Both the position numbers and the translations under genes were made by a program. From NCBI GenBank assembly GCA_003168075.1, contig PMTL01000158.1, forward strand, positions 24,156 to 57,691: a stretch of DNA of 33,536 nucleotides, written 5' to 3'. The first letter of the stretch is position 1. Every line of letters begins with the position of its first letter. Under the pieces are notes generated by a model, which was not told the origin of the DNA, made no database searches, and saw only the letters and a list, made by a program, of their open reading frames with translations. Below, piece by piece: positions 8,860 through 16,874 of the stretch. The DNA is from Acidimicrobiaceae bacterium. GTDB lineage: Bacteria; Actinomycetota; Acidimicrobiia; Acidimicrobiales; RAAP-2.

Positions 8860-10223
8860 AGCCGTTCAAATCCTCGGTAACGTTCCCAGTCGGTAATGGC
8901 CGCCCCGAAGGTGTCCACTTCGACGCGCGCGGCGTGCACGTAGTGATCCACGACTTCGTCGCCGAAGGCGTCGCGCGCCACGGCAGAATCGTCGAAGAGT
9001 TCCATTGCTTCACGAAGTGACGTTGGCACGCGCGGAGCGTCGGCCACGTAGGCATTGCCCACAAAAGCCGGACTCAGTTCGAGTTCTTCCTCCACCCCGC
9101 GTAGCCCCGCCGCCACCAACGCCGAGACCGCCATGTACTGATTGACGTCGCCGCCCGGGATACGACACTCGAATCGGAGAGCGGGACCGTGTCCCACCAC
9201 GCGAAAGGCGCACGTGCGGTTGTCGATCCCCCACAGCAGCGCCGTCGGGGCGAACGACCCTTCGACGAAACGCTTGTAGGAGTTGATGTTAGGAGCGAGC
9301 AGTAGGGACATCTCGCGTCCGTAGGCGAGTTGCCCGGCCAGGAACTGTTCGAAGAGGAGCGACATACCGTGCTCGCGGTCTCCCGCGAAAATCGGACGAT
9401 CGTCCTCGTCACGTAGAGAAAGGTGGATATGACAGGAGTTGCCCTCGCGCTCGTCATATTTGGCCATGAACGTCAGACTCTGGCCTTCCTGGGCCGCGAT
9501 CTCCTTGGCTCCGAGCTTGTAGAGGCCGTGTTCGTCGCACTTGTCCAGCAACGTGTCGTACTTGAAGGCCACCTCGTGCTGGCCGAGGTTGCACTCACCC
9601 TTCACCGACTCAACGACCATGCCGGCCCCGCGCATCGAACGGCGAAGTCGACCCAGCAGCGGCTCAACTCGCGAGGTGCCCTGCAGCGAGTAATCAACGT
9701 TGTACTGATTGGCCGGGGTCATGTTGCGGTACCCCGAACTCCACGCCTCTTCGTAGGTCGTGTTGAAGAGGATGAACTCGAGTTCGGTGCCGGTCAGCCC
9801 GTGCCAACCGCGCTCGGCGAGACGCGACATCTGACGCTGAAGTACTTGGCGCGGTGACGGCGCGACGGGCACACCGTCGACGGTCTCGACGTCACAGAAG
9901 ATGATCACCGTCTGGTCGTGCCAGGGCACCATGCGAATGGTGGAGAAGTCCGATTTGAACGCGAGATCGCCGTAGCCGCGCTCCCAGGAGGTCAGAGCGA
10001 AGCCGTCAACGGTTCGCATGTCGACGTCCGACGCGAGGAGGTAACTGCATCCCTCCACGACACCGTTCGCCAAGTCGTCCACGAAGTACTGCGCGTCGAC
10101 TCGTTTTCCCTGCAATCGACCCTGCATGTCGGTCACTGCCGCGATCACGGTGTCGACGTCTCCGCGCCCAATCAGGGCCAGTAAATCCTCTCGGGAAAGC
10201 CGTCCCGGGGTTAATGAAGTCAT
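8856..10223 (-). CDS. Glutamine synthetase-like gamma-glutamyl-amine ligase (PuuA/GlnA3/GlnA4 type)
   Basis: A 455-residue class of glutamine synthetase fold. The beta-grasp N-domain (about 15-115) is followed by the catalytic barrel with TELEF, the GECNLGQHE metal/ammonium region, GNSCHIH in place of the GSGMH of true GS, INSYKR, and NRTCAFR in place of NRSA. The adenylylation-loop signature of housekeeping GlnA is not seen. These substitutions and the operon with ALDH, SDR and a divergent APC permease indicate ATP-dependent gamma-glutamylation of an amine instead of ammonia assimilation. The start at 10223 has GAGGAGA about 6 nt upstream. Candidate substrates are polyamines, monoamines or ethanolamine. 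Confidence 0.9.
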   Translation of the reverse strand: MTSLTPGRLSREDLLALIGRGDVDTVIAAVTDMQGRLQGKRVDAQYFVDDLANGVVEGCSYLLASDVDMRTVDGFALTSWERGYGDLAFKSDFSTIRMVPWHDQTVIIFCDVETVDGVPVAPSPRQVLQRQMSRLAERGWHGLTGTELEFILFNTTYEEAWSSGYRNMTPANQYNVDYSLQGTSRVEPLLGRLRRSMRGAGMVVESVKGECNLGQHEVAFKYDTLLDKCDEHGLYKLGAKEIAAQEGQSLTFMAKYDEREGNSCHIHLSLRDEDDRPIFAGDREHGMSLLFEQFLAGQLAYGREMSLLLAPNINSYKRFVEGSFAPTALLWGIDNRTCAFRVVGHGPALRFECRIPGGDVNQYMAVSALVAAGLRGVEEELELSPAFVGNAYVADAPRVPTSLREAMELFDDSAVARDAFGDEVVDHYVHAARVEVDTFGAAITDWERYRGFERL

Positions 10224-10407
10224 GAGCTCTCCTCAGAGCGGGCGCCTCGTGCGACGGTGTCTTTGCTGATTCTACTGAACAACGTCCCTGACTGCCGCCG
10301 GCAAAAAGGGTCCGATTTTAATAGTCCGGACTCAAATTTTTGAGCGTATCTCTGATATACCAATGGGAAAGCAAAGCGCTGGCTGTCCTCAAAATTAGGG
10401 GTGATTT
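10224..10407. promoter_or_regulatory. Divergent promoter region with adjacent inverted repeats
   Basis: This 184-bp region separates the GS-like operon from the APC permease and is clearly AT-richer than its surroundings around 10300-10400. It contains the palindrome GTCCGGAC (10324-10331) abutting CTCAAA-TT-TTTGAG (10331-10344). A possible extended -10, TGATATACC, follows at 10353-10361. The repeats are good operator candidates for joint control of the amine catabolic genes and the transporter. No regulator is encoded next to them. Confidence 0.4.
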
Positions 10408-11991
10408 ATGGCAGATGATGTGGCCGTATCGGCACAGGAACAAAGCGATATTGATCTCTTGCATAAAATGGGCTACGCCCAGGAGCTCAAACGCGGCATG
10501 GGATCCTTCTCGAACTTCGCCGTGTCGTTCTCCATCATTTCAATTTTGACCGGTGGCATCACGACGTACTACCTCGGCATGGACGCCGGTGGTCCACTCG
10601 TGATCACGATTGGCTGGTTCATCGTGGGCGCACTCACGCTGTGCGTCGGCATGGGCATGGCGGAAATCTGTTCGGCGTACCCGACGGCAGGAGGTCTGTA
10701 CTGGTGGTCCGCACGACTCGCGAACAAGAACAAGGCGGCGTGGTCGTGGTCGTGTGGCTGGTTCAACCTGGTCGGCCAGATTGCGGTCACGGCCTCGATT
10801 GACTACGGTCTTGCGACGTTCGTCGGCTTCTTCCTTAGCCTGTACTACCCCAGCGGGTGGTCGACCCACGTTCGCTACGTCTTGTTGTGGTACGGAATCA
10901 TCTTGCTCCTGCACGGCGTGATCAACTCGTACCGCGTGAAGATTGTCAGTGGCATTGCGAATATTTCCGCGTGGTGGCACGTGATTGGAACCGTCGTTAT
11001 CGTCGGAGTCCTCTTGATTGTCCCCTCGCACCACCAGAGCATCAGTTTCCTCTTTCACCACGAGAACCTGACGGGATGGAGTGGGCCGTTCGCCGGAATC
11101 TACGCATTCTCAATTGGGCTACTGCTGGCGCAGTACACCTTGACGGGATACGACGCATCCGCGCACATGACCGAGGAGACGCTAGGTGCTTCCCTCGGTG
11201 GTCCCAAGGGCATCGTCCGCGCCATCTACGTGTCGATTATTGCGGGCTTCATCTTGAACGTGGCAATGACCCTGGCACTTCCCGCTGGTGAAACGGCCTA
11301 CGCCCACGTCGCCGGTGCCGGAGCTGCGGCGGGTGCCGTTGACTTCGTTCAGGCGCTCGGAAACACGGGTGGCCGACTCCTCATGATTATCGCGATGGTC
11401 GCTATGTTCTTCTGCGGACTGGCGTCGGTCACGGCGAACTCACGAATGGTCTACGCCTTCTCTCGCGATGGCGCAGTTCCCGGACACCGGCTGTGGCACC
11501 GCCTACACCCCAAGACCCGTGCGCCGGTGAACGCAGTATGGCTGTCAGCGGTCGCGGCCTTCCTCTTGGGTGTCCCGTCGCTGTACACGACGGAAGGCTC
11601 GTCGGTCGCATTCTTTGCGGTGGTCTCGATCGGCACGGTCGGACTGTACGTCTCGTACGCCATTCCAATCTTCTTGCGCTTGCGCTCGAAAGACTTCCAG
11701 CCCGGTCCGTGGAACTTGGGTAAGTGGAGCAGCACGATCGGGACGATCGCGTGCGTGTGGGTGGTCATCATCATGCTGCTCTTCTTCGCACCGGGGTTCT
11801 GGCCATGGTTGCACGCGTCCAACGTCAACTGGTCGGGTCCGGTGTTCGTCCTCATCATGGCGGCGGTGTTCATTTGGTACGCCGTTTCGGCGCACAAGTG
11901 GTTCACCGGCCCCAAAGTTCAGGGATCGGAGACCGCACTGGAAGAAATTGAAGAGGAATACGCCGAGGGTATCGTTCCCGACGAGGCGTAA
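10408..11991 (+). CDS. APC superfamily amino acid/amine permease
   Basis: A 527-residue transporter with about 12 hydrophobic segments and short cytoplasmic tails, the C-terminal one strongly acidic. The first segment carries the family's FSNFAVSFSIISILTGG region and a GGP turn near residue 54, and the consensus AEICSAYPTAGGLYWW follows near 85-100. This pattern matches the amino acid/choline/GABA permease subgroup (UGA4/BAT1-like). AGGGGTGA lies about 5 nt before the ATG. Divergent pairing with a gamma-glutamyl-amine ligase and ALDH suggests uptake of the amine or amino alcohol that those enzymes degrade; the exact substrate is inference. A strong hairpin terminator follows at 12023. Confidence 0.92.
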   Translation: MADDVAVSAQEQSDIDLLHKMGYAQELKRGMGSFSNFAVSFSIISILTGGITTYYLGMDAGGPLVITIGWFIVGALTLCVGMGMAEICSAYPTAGGLYWWSARLANKNKAAWSWSCGWFNLVGQIAVTASIDYGLATFVGFFLSLYYPSGWSTHVRYVLLWYGIILLLHGVINSYRVKIVSGIANISAWWHVIGTVVIVGVLLIVPSHHQSISFLFHHENLTGWSGPFAGIYAFSIGLLLAQYTLTGYDASAHMTEETLGASLGGPKGIVRAIYVSIIAGFILNVAMTLALPAGETAYAHVAGAGAAAGAVDFVQALGNTGGRLLMIIAMVAMFFCGLASVTANSRMVYAFSRDGAVPGHRLWHRLHPKTRAPVNAVWLSAVAAFLLGVPSLYTTEGSSVAFFAVVSIGTVGLYVSYAIPIFLRLRSKDFQPGPWNLGKWSSTIGTIACVWVVIIMLLFFAPGFWPWLHASNVNWSGPVFVLIMAAVFIWYAVSAHKWFTGPKVQGSETALEEIEEEYAEGIVPDEA

Positions 11992-12022
11992 CTTTCTCGA
12001 AGTATCTTTCGCGTTTCTCGCA

Positions 12023-12052
12023 GAAAGGCCCCTCCTTGCGGAGGGGCCTTTC
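12023..12052. terminator. Bidirectional hairpin terminator between convergent genes
   Basis: A perfect 13-bp stem (GAAAGGCCCCTCC paired with GGAGGGGCCTTTC) closes a TTGC loop. It sits 31 nt after the permease stop and 11 nt before the stop of the convergent PIG-L gene. The A/T ends of the stem give a short T-tract on both strands, so it can serve both transcripts. Confidence 0.85.
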
Positions 12053-12063
12053 GCTCGGCGAAG

Positions 12064-12930
12064 TTAGCTACGGTACCCCGCGAAGATGTCGGTGACGACT
12101 CCGTCGAGTCCGAGGGGATTCGTCACCCGAAAGAACCACTCGGTGCCCATGGCGAACTGGAATTCCTCCTTGGACATCTTCATCCAGAAGGAATCACCAA
12201 TCTGCGAAGCGTGCGCCGCCAACGCGTCGTACTTGGCGTCGGTGACGCTGCTCACGTCGATGGCGGCGCTAATCAACTCGTCGGGGGTTCCCATTTTGAT
12301 CGGCTCGCCGTCCACCATCGGTGGACCGTCGGGTTCGCGCACGATGCCCTTGGCGGCGTCCTCTTCTTGTTGACGGAGTCCCTCTTGCTCCCAACGCTCG
12401 CGCATCAGACCCATAATGGAGTCGGGAATCGCGTTGTAATACAAGGTGGGTTCGTAATCGATCAATTCCAATGCCGCCAGGGTGATGCGGTTGGCCTGGA
12501 TGTGATCCGGGTGACCATAAAAGCCGAACGCGTTGTAGGTCATGACGACCTGGGGGCGCTCGGCCATCAAGACCTCCGCCAACTTCGCGGCACCGTCGGC
12601 CACGGGGGTCGCCCAGAAGCTCTCCGGGTCGTCGTTCTGGGGCCAGCCCATCATGCCCGAGTCGCGGTAGCCCAGTCGGACGAGCCGCGAGATGCCCAGT
12701 ACCTCGACGGCCTGGTCGAGTTCTATGGCGCGCACGCCGGCGACGAGGTCTCCGTCGTGGTGATCGGCGTCAGGTTTGGCTCCATCGGGAGCGTCACCGC
12801 ACTCGCCGTTGGTGCAGGTGACCAGCACCGTGCGCACCCCTTGATTGGCGAGCAATCGATACAGTCCGCCCGTCGAGCTCGCTTCATCGTCGGGGTGCGC
12901 GTGCACCGCCAGGAATGTCAATTCACTCAA
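12064..12930 (-). CDS. PIG-L family N-acetyl deacetylase/amidase (MshB/Mca/LmbE-like), copy 1
   Basis: A 288-residue zinc-dependent PIG-L deacetylase. The N-terminal AHPDDE (11-16) supplies zinc ligands and the catalytic aspartate, and the third zinc ligand is in GHPDHI near 140. In actinobacteria this family contains MshB (GlcNAc-Ins deacetylase of mycothiol synthesis) and Mca (mycothiol S-conjugate amidase); the length equals Mca as I remember it, but the core also resembles MshB, so I leave it unassigned. The start is a TTG at 12930: GGAGG lies 6 nt before it and TTGA overlaps the stop of the upstream paralogue by 4 nt. The longer in-frame start at 12987 would lie inside that paralogue. 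Confidence 0.85.
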   Translation of the reverse strand: MSELTFLAVHAHPDDEASSTGGLYRLLANQGVRTVLVTCTNGECGDAPDGAKPDADHHDGDLVAGVRAIELDQAVEVLGISRLVRLGYRDSGMMGWPQNDDPESFWATPVADGAAKLAEVLMAERPQVVMTYNAFGFYGHPDHIQANRITLAALELIDYEPTLYYNAIPDSIMGLMRERWEQEGLRQQEEDAAKGIVREPDGPPMVDGEPIKMGTPDELISAAIDVSSVTDAKYDALAAHASQIGDSFWMKMSKEEFQFAMGTEWFFRVTNPLGLDGVVTDIFAGYRS

Positions 12931-13742
12931 CTCAGTCCTCCAAACAAATCTTCGGCACAGGCTACCGATGTGTTGTCGCGTCGCCAACCGAGTTGGTAGT
13001 ACTCCGTGCCAAAGAGCAGGGAAAACAACTCCGGCGCCATGGTGACCAGGTCGGCGTTGTCCACCTGAGAATCATGCGTCGCAATGGCCCCCTGCTTGAG
13101 GGCGCTAAAACGCGACACGTCCATCACGCAGTCGACCGAATCGTCGGGAATGTTCGCCACGGCGTCCTCGATCCACGCCGGCAGAAACACGACCTGTTCT
13201 CGAGATTGAGCGACGAATGAGCTCAGCACTCCACGCGGCACCACGGGATAGAAGAGGCGCTGGGCGCGGGTGCTCAACTCCACCGCTCGGCGCGCCACGA
13301 TGTTGGCCATCACGTGGTCGGGGTGCCCGTAGAAGCCGTTCTCGTCGTACGTGACGACCACCGCGGCATCTTCTTGATCGATGATGTCGGCGAGCACCCG
13401 CGCGGTGGTCTCGACGTCGACGTTCATGAAGGCGTCGGGGTCCTGGTTCGCGAGCCAACCCATCATTCCCGAATCCAGGTAACCCAACGTGATCTGGCGC
13501 GCGTATCCCACGAGGGCCCCGGCGCGCTGGAGTTCGCCGGCGCGCGTTGCGCGCGTGGCGAGCGCATTGTGTCCCGGCTGGGCGCCGTTGCGGCCATGAT
13601 CGTCCAACCCCAATTGACCGAGGGTGCAGGTAACCAGAACGCAGCGGTACCCCTGCTCGGCGTAGTGCGAGGTGATGCCCGCGGTGAAGATCGCTTCGTC
13701 GTCGGGGTGCGCGTGCACGCACAGCAGGGTGTGAGACGTCAT
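12927..13742 (-). CDS. PIG-L family N-acetyl deacetylase/amidase (MshB/Mca/LmbE-like), copy 2
   Basis: A 271-residue paralogue of the next gene, with the same AHPDDE motif at 11-16, a shared LGYxDSGMMGW stretch, and the zinc-binding GHPDHV. The tandem arrangement with a 4-nt overlap indicates gene duplication with co-translation and possibly different substrates; the region after the second zinc motif has diverged most. The gene follows the NRAMP-like gene by 9 bases, so all three are probably one transcript. Deacetylation of an N-acetylglucosaminyl compound, or hydrolysis of a thiol conjugate, is the expected chemistry. No other mycothiol gene is in view. Confidence 0.85.
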   Translation of the reverse strand: MTSHTLLCVHAHPDDEAIFTAGITSHYAEQGYRCVLVTCTLGQLGLDDHGRNGAQPGHNALATRATRAGELQRAGALVGYARQITLGYLDSGMMGWLANQDPDAFMNVDVETTARVLADIIDQEDAAVVVTYDENGFYGHPDHVMANIVARRAVELSTRAQRLFYPVVPRGVLSSFVAQSREQVVFLPAWIEDAVANIPDDSVDCVMDVSRFSALKQGAIATHDSQVDNADLVTMAPELFSLLFGTEYYQLGWRRDNTSVACAEDLFGGLS

Positions 13743-13751
13743 TAGGAGAGC

Positions 13752-15329
13752 CTACGAGGTCGAAATCTGAATAATACGAACGACCAACAGCGTGCCCGCG
13801 GTGAAGAGATACGCGCTCTGACCGCGCATCAGCCAGCGTCGAGCTCGCGAACTGGGCAGTGGCGTCAACAGCGTCAGTCGCGGCGTTCGCCAGTCGCGGC
13901 GATCGATATCGAACTTTGGCGGCGGTGCCATCTTGCGTAGTCCAATCGGCAGACCAATCGCGAGTCCCACCACGGCGGCGACCGCCATGCACTCGAGGAG
14001 CACGATGACGTTCACCGAGGTGAACAGGGTAGAGACCATGAGACCGATCGACAGAACCACAAGGATCGTCACGATGGTGATGGCGATAGCGTTGAGCCAC
14101 TTCGGATTGACCCAGGGGCCCATGACCGCCCGGTCATTGCAGAGGAGCAGCACGATGATGGTCGTGGAGGGCAGCATCAATCCGCAGATGGCCTGCACCG
14201 CCAGGGTGATCAGCCCCAGGGGCGCGTGCGGAATGACCGCCACGGTGCCGGCCACCGCTAACAGGGCCGCGAAGCCCCCGTAGAAACCCCTGGCCTCCGA
14301 AAAGCGCGCATTGAGACCCTGGTGAGTACTCGAGAGGTCGCCAATGGCGTAGGAACTAGCGAGCGTCACCGCGGCGGCGCCGATCACCGACGCATTGAGC
14401 AAGAGAATCGCGAAGAGCCCACCCGCGCCATGTCCGACGTAGTGGTTGAGCCCGTGCGCTACGTCCAGGGCCGACGTGAAGGCGTTCGTACCACCGTGAC
14501 CCGAGAGTCCCGCCGCGGCGGCGGCCAGCAACGCCGAAGCGCCGACGACAACGATGATCGAGCCGATGATGGTGTCCACACGCTCGTAGTTCAACCAGCG
14601 CGGCGTGATCTTCTTGTCGACGATGTTGGACTCTTGAAAGAAGAGCTGCCAGGGCGCGACGGTGGTGCCAATGATCGAGATGATGAGCAGCACCGCGGTG
14701 GAGGTCGCCCCCCCGCGGATGCCCGGGGCGACCGCGTGCACCACCACCTGATGGAACTGGGGCTTGGTCACAACGATGAGGGGTATGACAAAAAGATTGA
14801 CGGCGACGAAGAGCATCATGAACCGTTCCCATCGTCGGAACGATCCCGTGGCCGTCACCGCGAACAGCAGGGCAACGGCAACTGGTACCGACCAGAGAGG
14901 TGAGACCCCGAAGTACTCCATCGACAGCGAGATTCCAATGAACTCGGTCACGATAATCAAAAAGTTCAAGAACAAGATGGAGAAGATCGACAGGTTGCCC
15001 CAGTAGCGCCCGAATCGCTCGCGAATGAGGCGTCCGTGCCCGACGCCGGTCACCGCGCCGAGTCGGGCAACCATCTCCTGGACGATGATGAGCACCGGAA
15101 TGAGAAGCGGCAGCGTCCACAGCAGCGTGTAGCCGTAATTCTGACCGGCCTGAGCGTAGGTGGACACGCCACCGGCGTCGTTGTCCCCCACCATGACGAT
15201 GAGACCGGGCCCGATGATAGCGAGCAGCGTGAGGAGACGAGCGCGTGCGCCGCGACGTCCGATGGCGTCGTGCGACGTAATCGTGCCGAAGGCCCCGGTG
15301 ATCTGATTCTCGAGTGACTTCTCGCTCAC
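13752..15329 (-). CDS. NRAMP/SLC11-family divalent metal transporter with non-canonical metal-site motifs
   Basis: A 525-residue multi-spanning transporter with the NRAMP fold (about 11 hydrophobic segments). In helix 1 the canonical DPGN metal motif is replaced by DNDAGG, and in helix 6 the canonical MPH is replaced by APW (TVAPWQLFFQES), so the sulfur ligand that favours Mn and Fe is absent. Such changes are seen in NRAMP relatives that carry other ions, including the magnesium-transporting NRMT group; that assignment is inference. The start is the GTG at 15329, with an excellent AAGGAGGTG about 6 nt upstream. An ORF extension to 15371 would run into the leader hairpins. It follows the soluble MgtE-N/CBS gene on the same strand. 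Confidence 0.87.
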   Translation of the reverse strand: MSEKSLENQITGAFGTITSHDAIGRRGARARLLTLLAIIGPGLIVMVGDNDAGGVSTYAQAGQNYGYTLLWTLPLLIPVLIIVQEMVARLGAVTGVGHGRLIRERFGRYWGNLSIFSILFLNFLIIVTEFIGISLSMEYFGVSPLWSVPVAVALLFAVTATGSFRRWERFMMLFVAVNLFVIPLIVVTKPQFHQVVVHAVAPGIRGGATSTAVLLIISIIGTTVAPWQLFFQESNIVDKKITPRWLNYERVDTIIGSIIVVVGASALLAAAAAGLSGHGGTNAFTSALDVAHGLNHYVGHGAGGLFAILLLNASVIGAAAVTLASSYAIGDLSSTHQGLNARFSEARGFYGGFAALLAVAGTVAVIPHAPLGLITLAVQAICGLMLPSTTIIVLLLCNDRAVMGPWVNPKWLNAIAITIVTILVVLSIGLMVSTLFTSVNVIVLLECMAVAAVVGLAIGLPIGLRKMAPPPKFDIDRRDWRTPRLTLLTPLPSSRARRWLMRGQSAYLFTAGTLLVVRIIQISTS

Positions 15330-15509
15330 GCTCCACCTCCTTTCGTTCTCTCGTGGTCGTTGGCGATACAACCACGCAGGGACGAAAGGCGCTAGGGGCG
15401 CGCCTCGTCGCTCACGAGCGGTTGAGTCGAGTCAGGGACAGCTCTGTAGCTGGTACTAGGGGGTTTCAGACAAGCCCCCTTAGAACGGTGCGACCAACGA
15501 GCGGGGACA
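15330..15509 (-). promoter_or_regulatory. Hairpin-rich leader of the NRAMP-like gene, candidate cis-regulatory RNA
   Basis: The 180 nt between the MgtE-N/CBS gene and the transporter hold five consecutive stem-loops (plus-strand coordinates): 15458-15480 (six G-C/A-T pairs, 11-nt loop), 15439-15452 (CAGCT with AGCTG), 15409-15420 (CGCTC with GAGCG), 15381-15409 (5+5 bp with a 2-nt bulge) and 15352-15376 (8 bp with one wobble). They end 14 nt before the Shine-Dalgarno sequence. The first could be the terminator of the upstream gene. The remainder look like a structured leader. I do not recognise a known riboswitch class; M-box and yybP-ykoY signatures are not apparent. Confidence 0.45.
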
Positions 15510-16769
15510 TTATTCCTCCACCGCCGTCATCCCGAATTCCTTGCGCCAACCCTGCGGCAACAACTCTTCGAGAAGGTCGTCAACGGTAATCACGCCGATC
15601 ATGACGCTGTGCTCCTCGTCGAGCACGGGCACCACGGTCAAGTTGAAGTCGCTCATCTTGCGCGCCACGCGGTGCAGGTCCCAGTGCGGGTGCACGTGGC
15701 TGAGCTGCGTGCGCGCCACGCTCACCGCGAGTTCGGGGCCGCGCGCCTTGACGAGCGAACCCAACGAAGCGGAACCAATCGTCTTGCCCTCTTCACTCGT
15801 GACGAACACCGCGTGCAGAGACTCCGCGGGGACGTTGGAGGTGCGAATGGCCTCGAGGGCGTCGGCGACGGTGGCCATTTCGGGCACCGAGACGAAGTCG
15901 GTGTTCATCAGACCGCCCGCGGTGTCAGAGTTGTACGAGAGGAGCTGGCGAACTTTGACCTGTTGGTGCGACGGCAGGTTCTCCAAAATCGGAAGTCGAC
16001 GCTCCTGGTCGATCTCGTTGATCAAGTCCGCCGCGTTGTCGGGCTCCATGCGCGCCAAGAGCCGCGCGGCCTCGACGTCGCTACGCGACTGGAGGAATTC
16101 GAGCTGGTGCTCGGTGTCGAGCTCCTCAAAGACGTCGGCCTCGAGTTCACGATCGAGTCCCACTGCTTCAATGATCTCCTCGCCCTCCTCGTGGCTGGCC
16201 TGCTCGACGAGGTCGGCGATCTGCGCGGGGTGCAGTTTGGACAGCTTGCGGTACGGGATACGCAGTCGCGCCGAGGGCACGTGTGAGACGAAGGGCTCGA
16301 TGGAGGCGAAGTCGACGATGGCGTCGGCCTGAACCCGCTGGCCCATGCGCTGGCCGAGGACCCGGCGAAAGAAGGGACGACGACCCGGATCGACGCCGAC
16401 CACTTCCCAGCGCCCCTCGATCTGGGCGATTTCGATCTCGTTGGCGATGATGAGACGCCCTCGGACCAGGTTGATCAGGTGGCGTGCCAGCAAGTCTTCG
16501 GCGAGCAACAATTCCCCGGGGCGCCGTTCGAAACGCCGCAAGTCCACGCGGGGACCCTGGAACGTCATGCGCCCCTCAGCGAGTCCGCCGATCTTTCGAA
16601 TAGGTACAAAGAGATTGCGGCCCTCGATGCGGATCACCGCTCCCACGATCGGCGGGTGCGCGTCGTCGCCGAGACGCGCGACCAGGTCCTGGACGCGGCC
16701 AATCCGGTCACCATCCTGGTCAAAGATGGGACGACGAAGAAACGTGGAGAGGTGAAGGATGTCAGTCAT
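15510..16769 (-). CDS. Soluble PRC-barrel / MgtE N-domain / CBS-pair protein
   Basis: A 419-residue protein built from parts of the MgtE magnesium channel but with no membrane segment. A PRC-barrel-like N-terminus (about 8-65, probably repeated to about 160) precedes an MgtE_N superhelix (about 175-285) with the acidic repeats EELDTEHQLEFL and MEPDNAADLI, and then a CBS pair (about 290-410). In MgtE these cytoplasmic domains bind Mg2+ and gate the pore; here the pore domain is missing. The next gene downstream encodes an NRAMP-like transporter, so the protein may sense Mg2+ or nucleotide for that transporter. There is no clear Shine-Dalgarno; TAGCCT, a -10-like box, lies 21 nt before the ATG. 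Confidence 0.88.
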   Translation of the reverse strand: MTDILHLSTFLRRPIFDQDGDRIGRVQDLVARLGDDAHPPIVGAVIRIEGRNLFVPIRKIGGLAEGRMTFQGPRVDLRRFERRPGELLLAEDLLARHLINLVRGRLIIANEIEIAQIEGRWEVVGVDPGRRPFFRRVLGQRMGQRVQADAIVDFASIEPFVSHVPSARLRIPYRKLSKLHPAQIADLVEQASHEEGEEIIEAVGLDRELEADVFEELDTEHQLEFLQSRSDVEAARLLARMEPDNAADLINEIDQERRLPILENLPSHQQVKVRQLLSYNSDTAGGLMNTDFVSVPEMATVADALEAIRTSNVPAESLHAVFVTSEEGKTIGSASLGSLVKARGPELAVSVARTQLSHVHPHWDLHRVARKMSDFNLTVVPVLDEEHSVMIGVITVDDLLEELLPQGWRKEFGMTAVEE

Positions 16770-16874
16770 AGTGCACTCGAAAGCCCTCTTAGGCTACCCC
16801 CATCCCCGCAGCAGCGACCAACCGAGGTCAGTGAACTTCTGGCGAACAGCGCTGGTCAGGCCGGTGACGTCGAC

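Noticed and set aside
15439-15480. Group II intron fragment, since GTCTGAAACC-N-CTAGTAC resembles a stretch of a lactococcal intron
   Set aside because: The similarity is about 20 bases, no domain V hairpin or reverse transcriptase is present, and the region is too short.
15330-15509. M-box magnesium or yybP-ykoY manganese riboswitch
   Set aside because: The conserved core sequences of both classes were looked for and not found; the leader is kept as an unclassified structured region.
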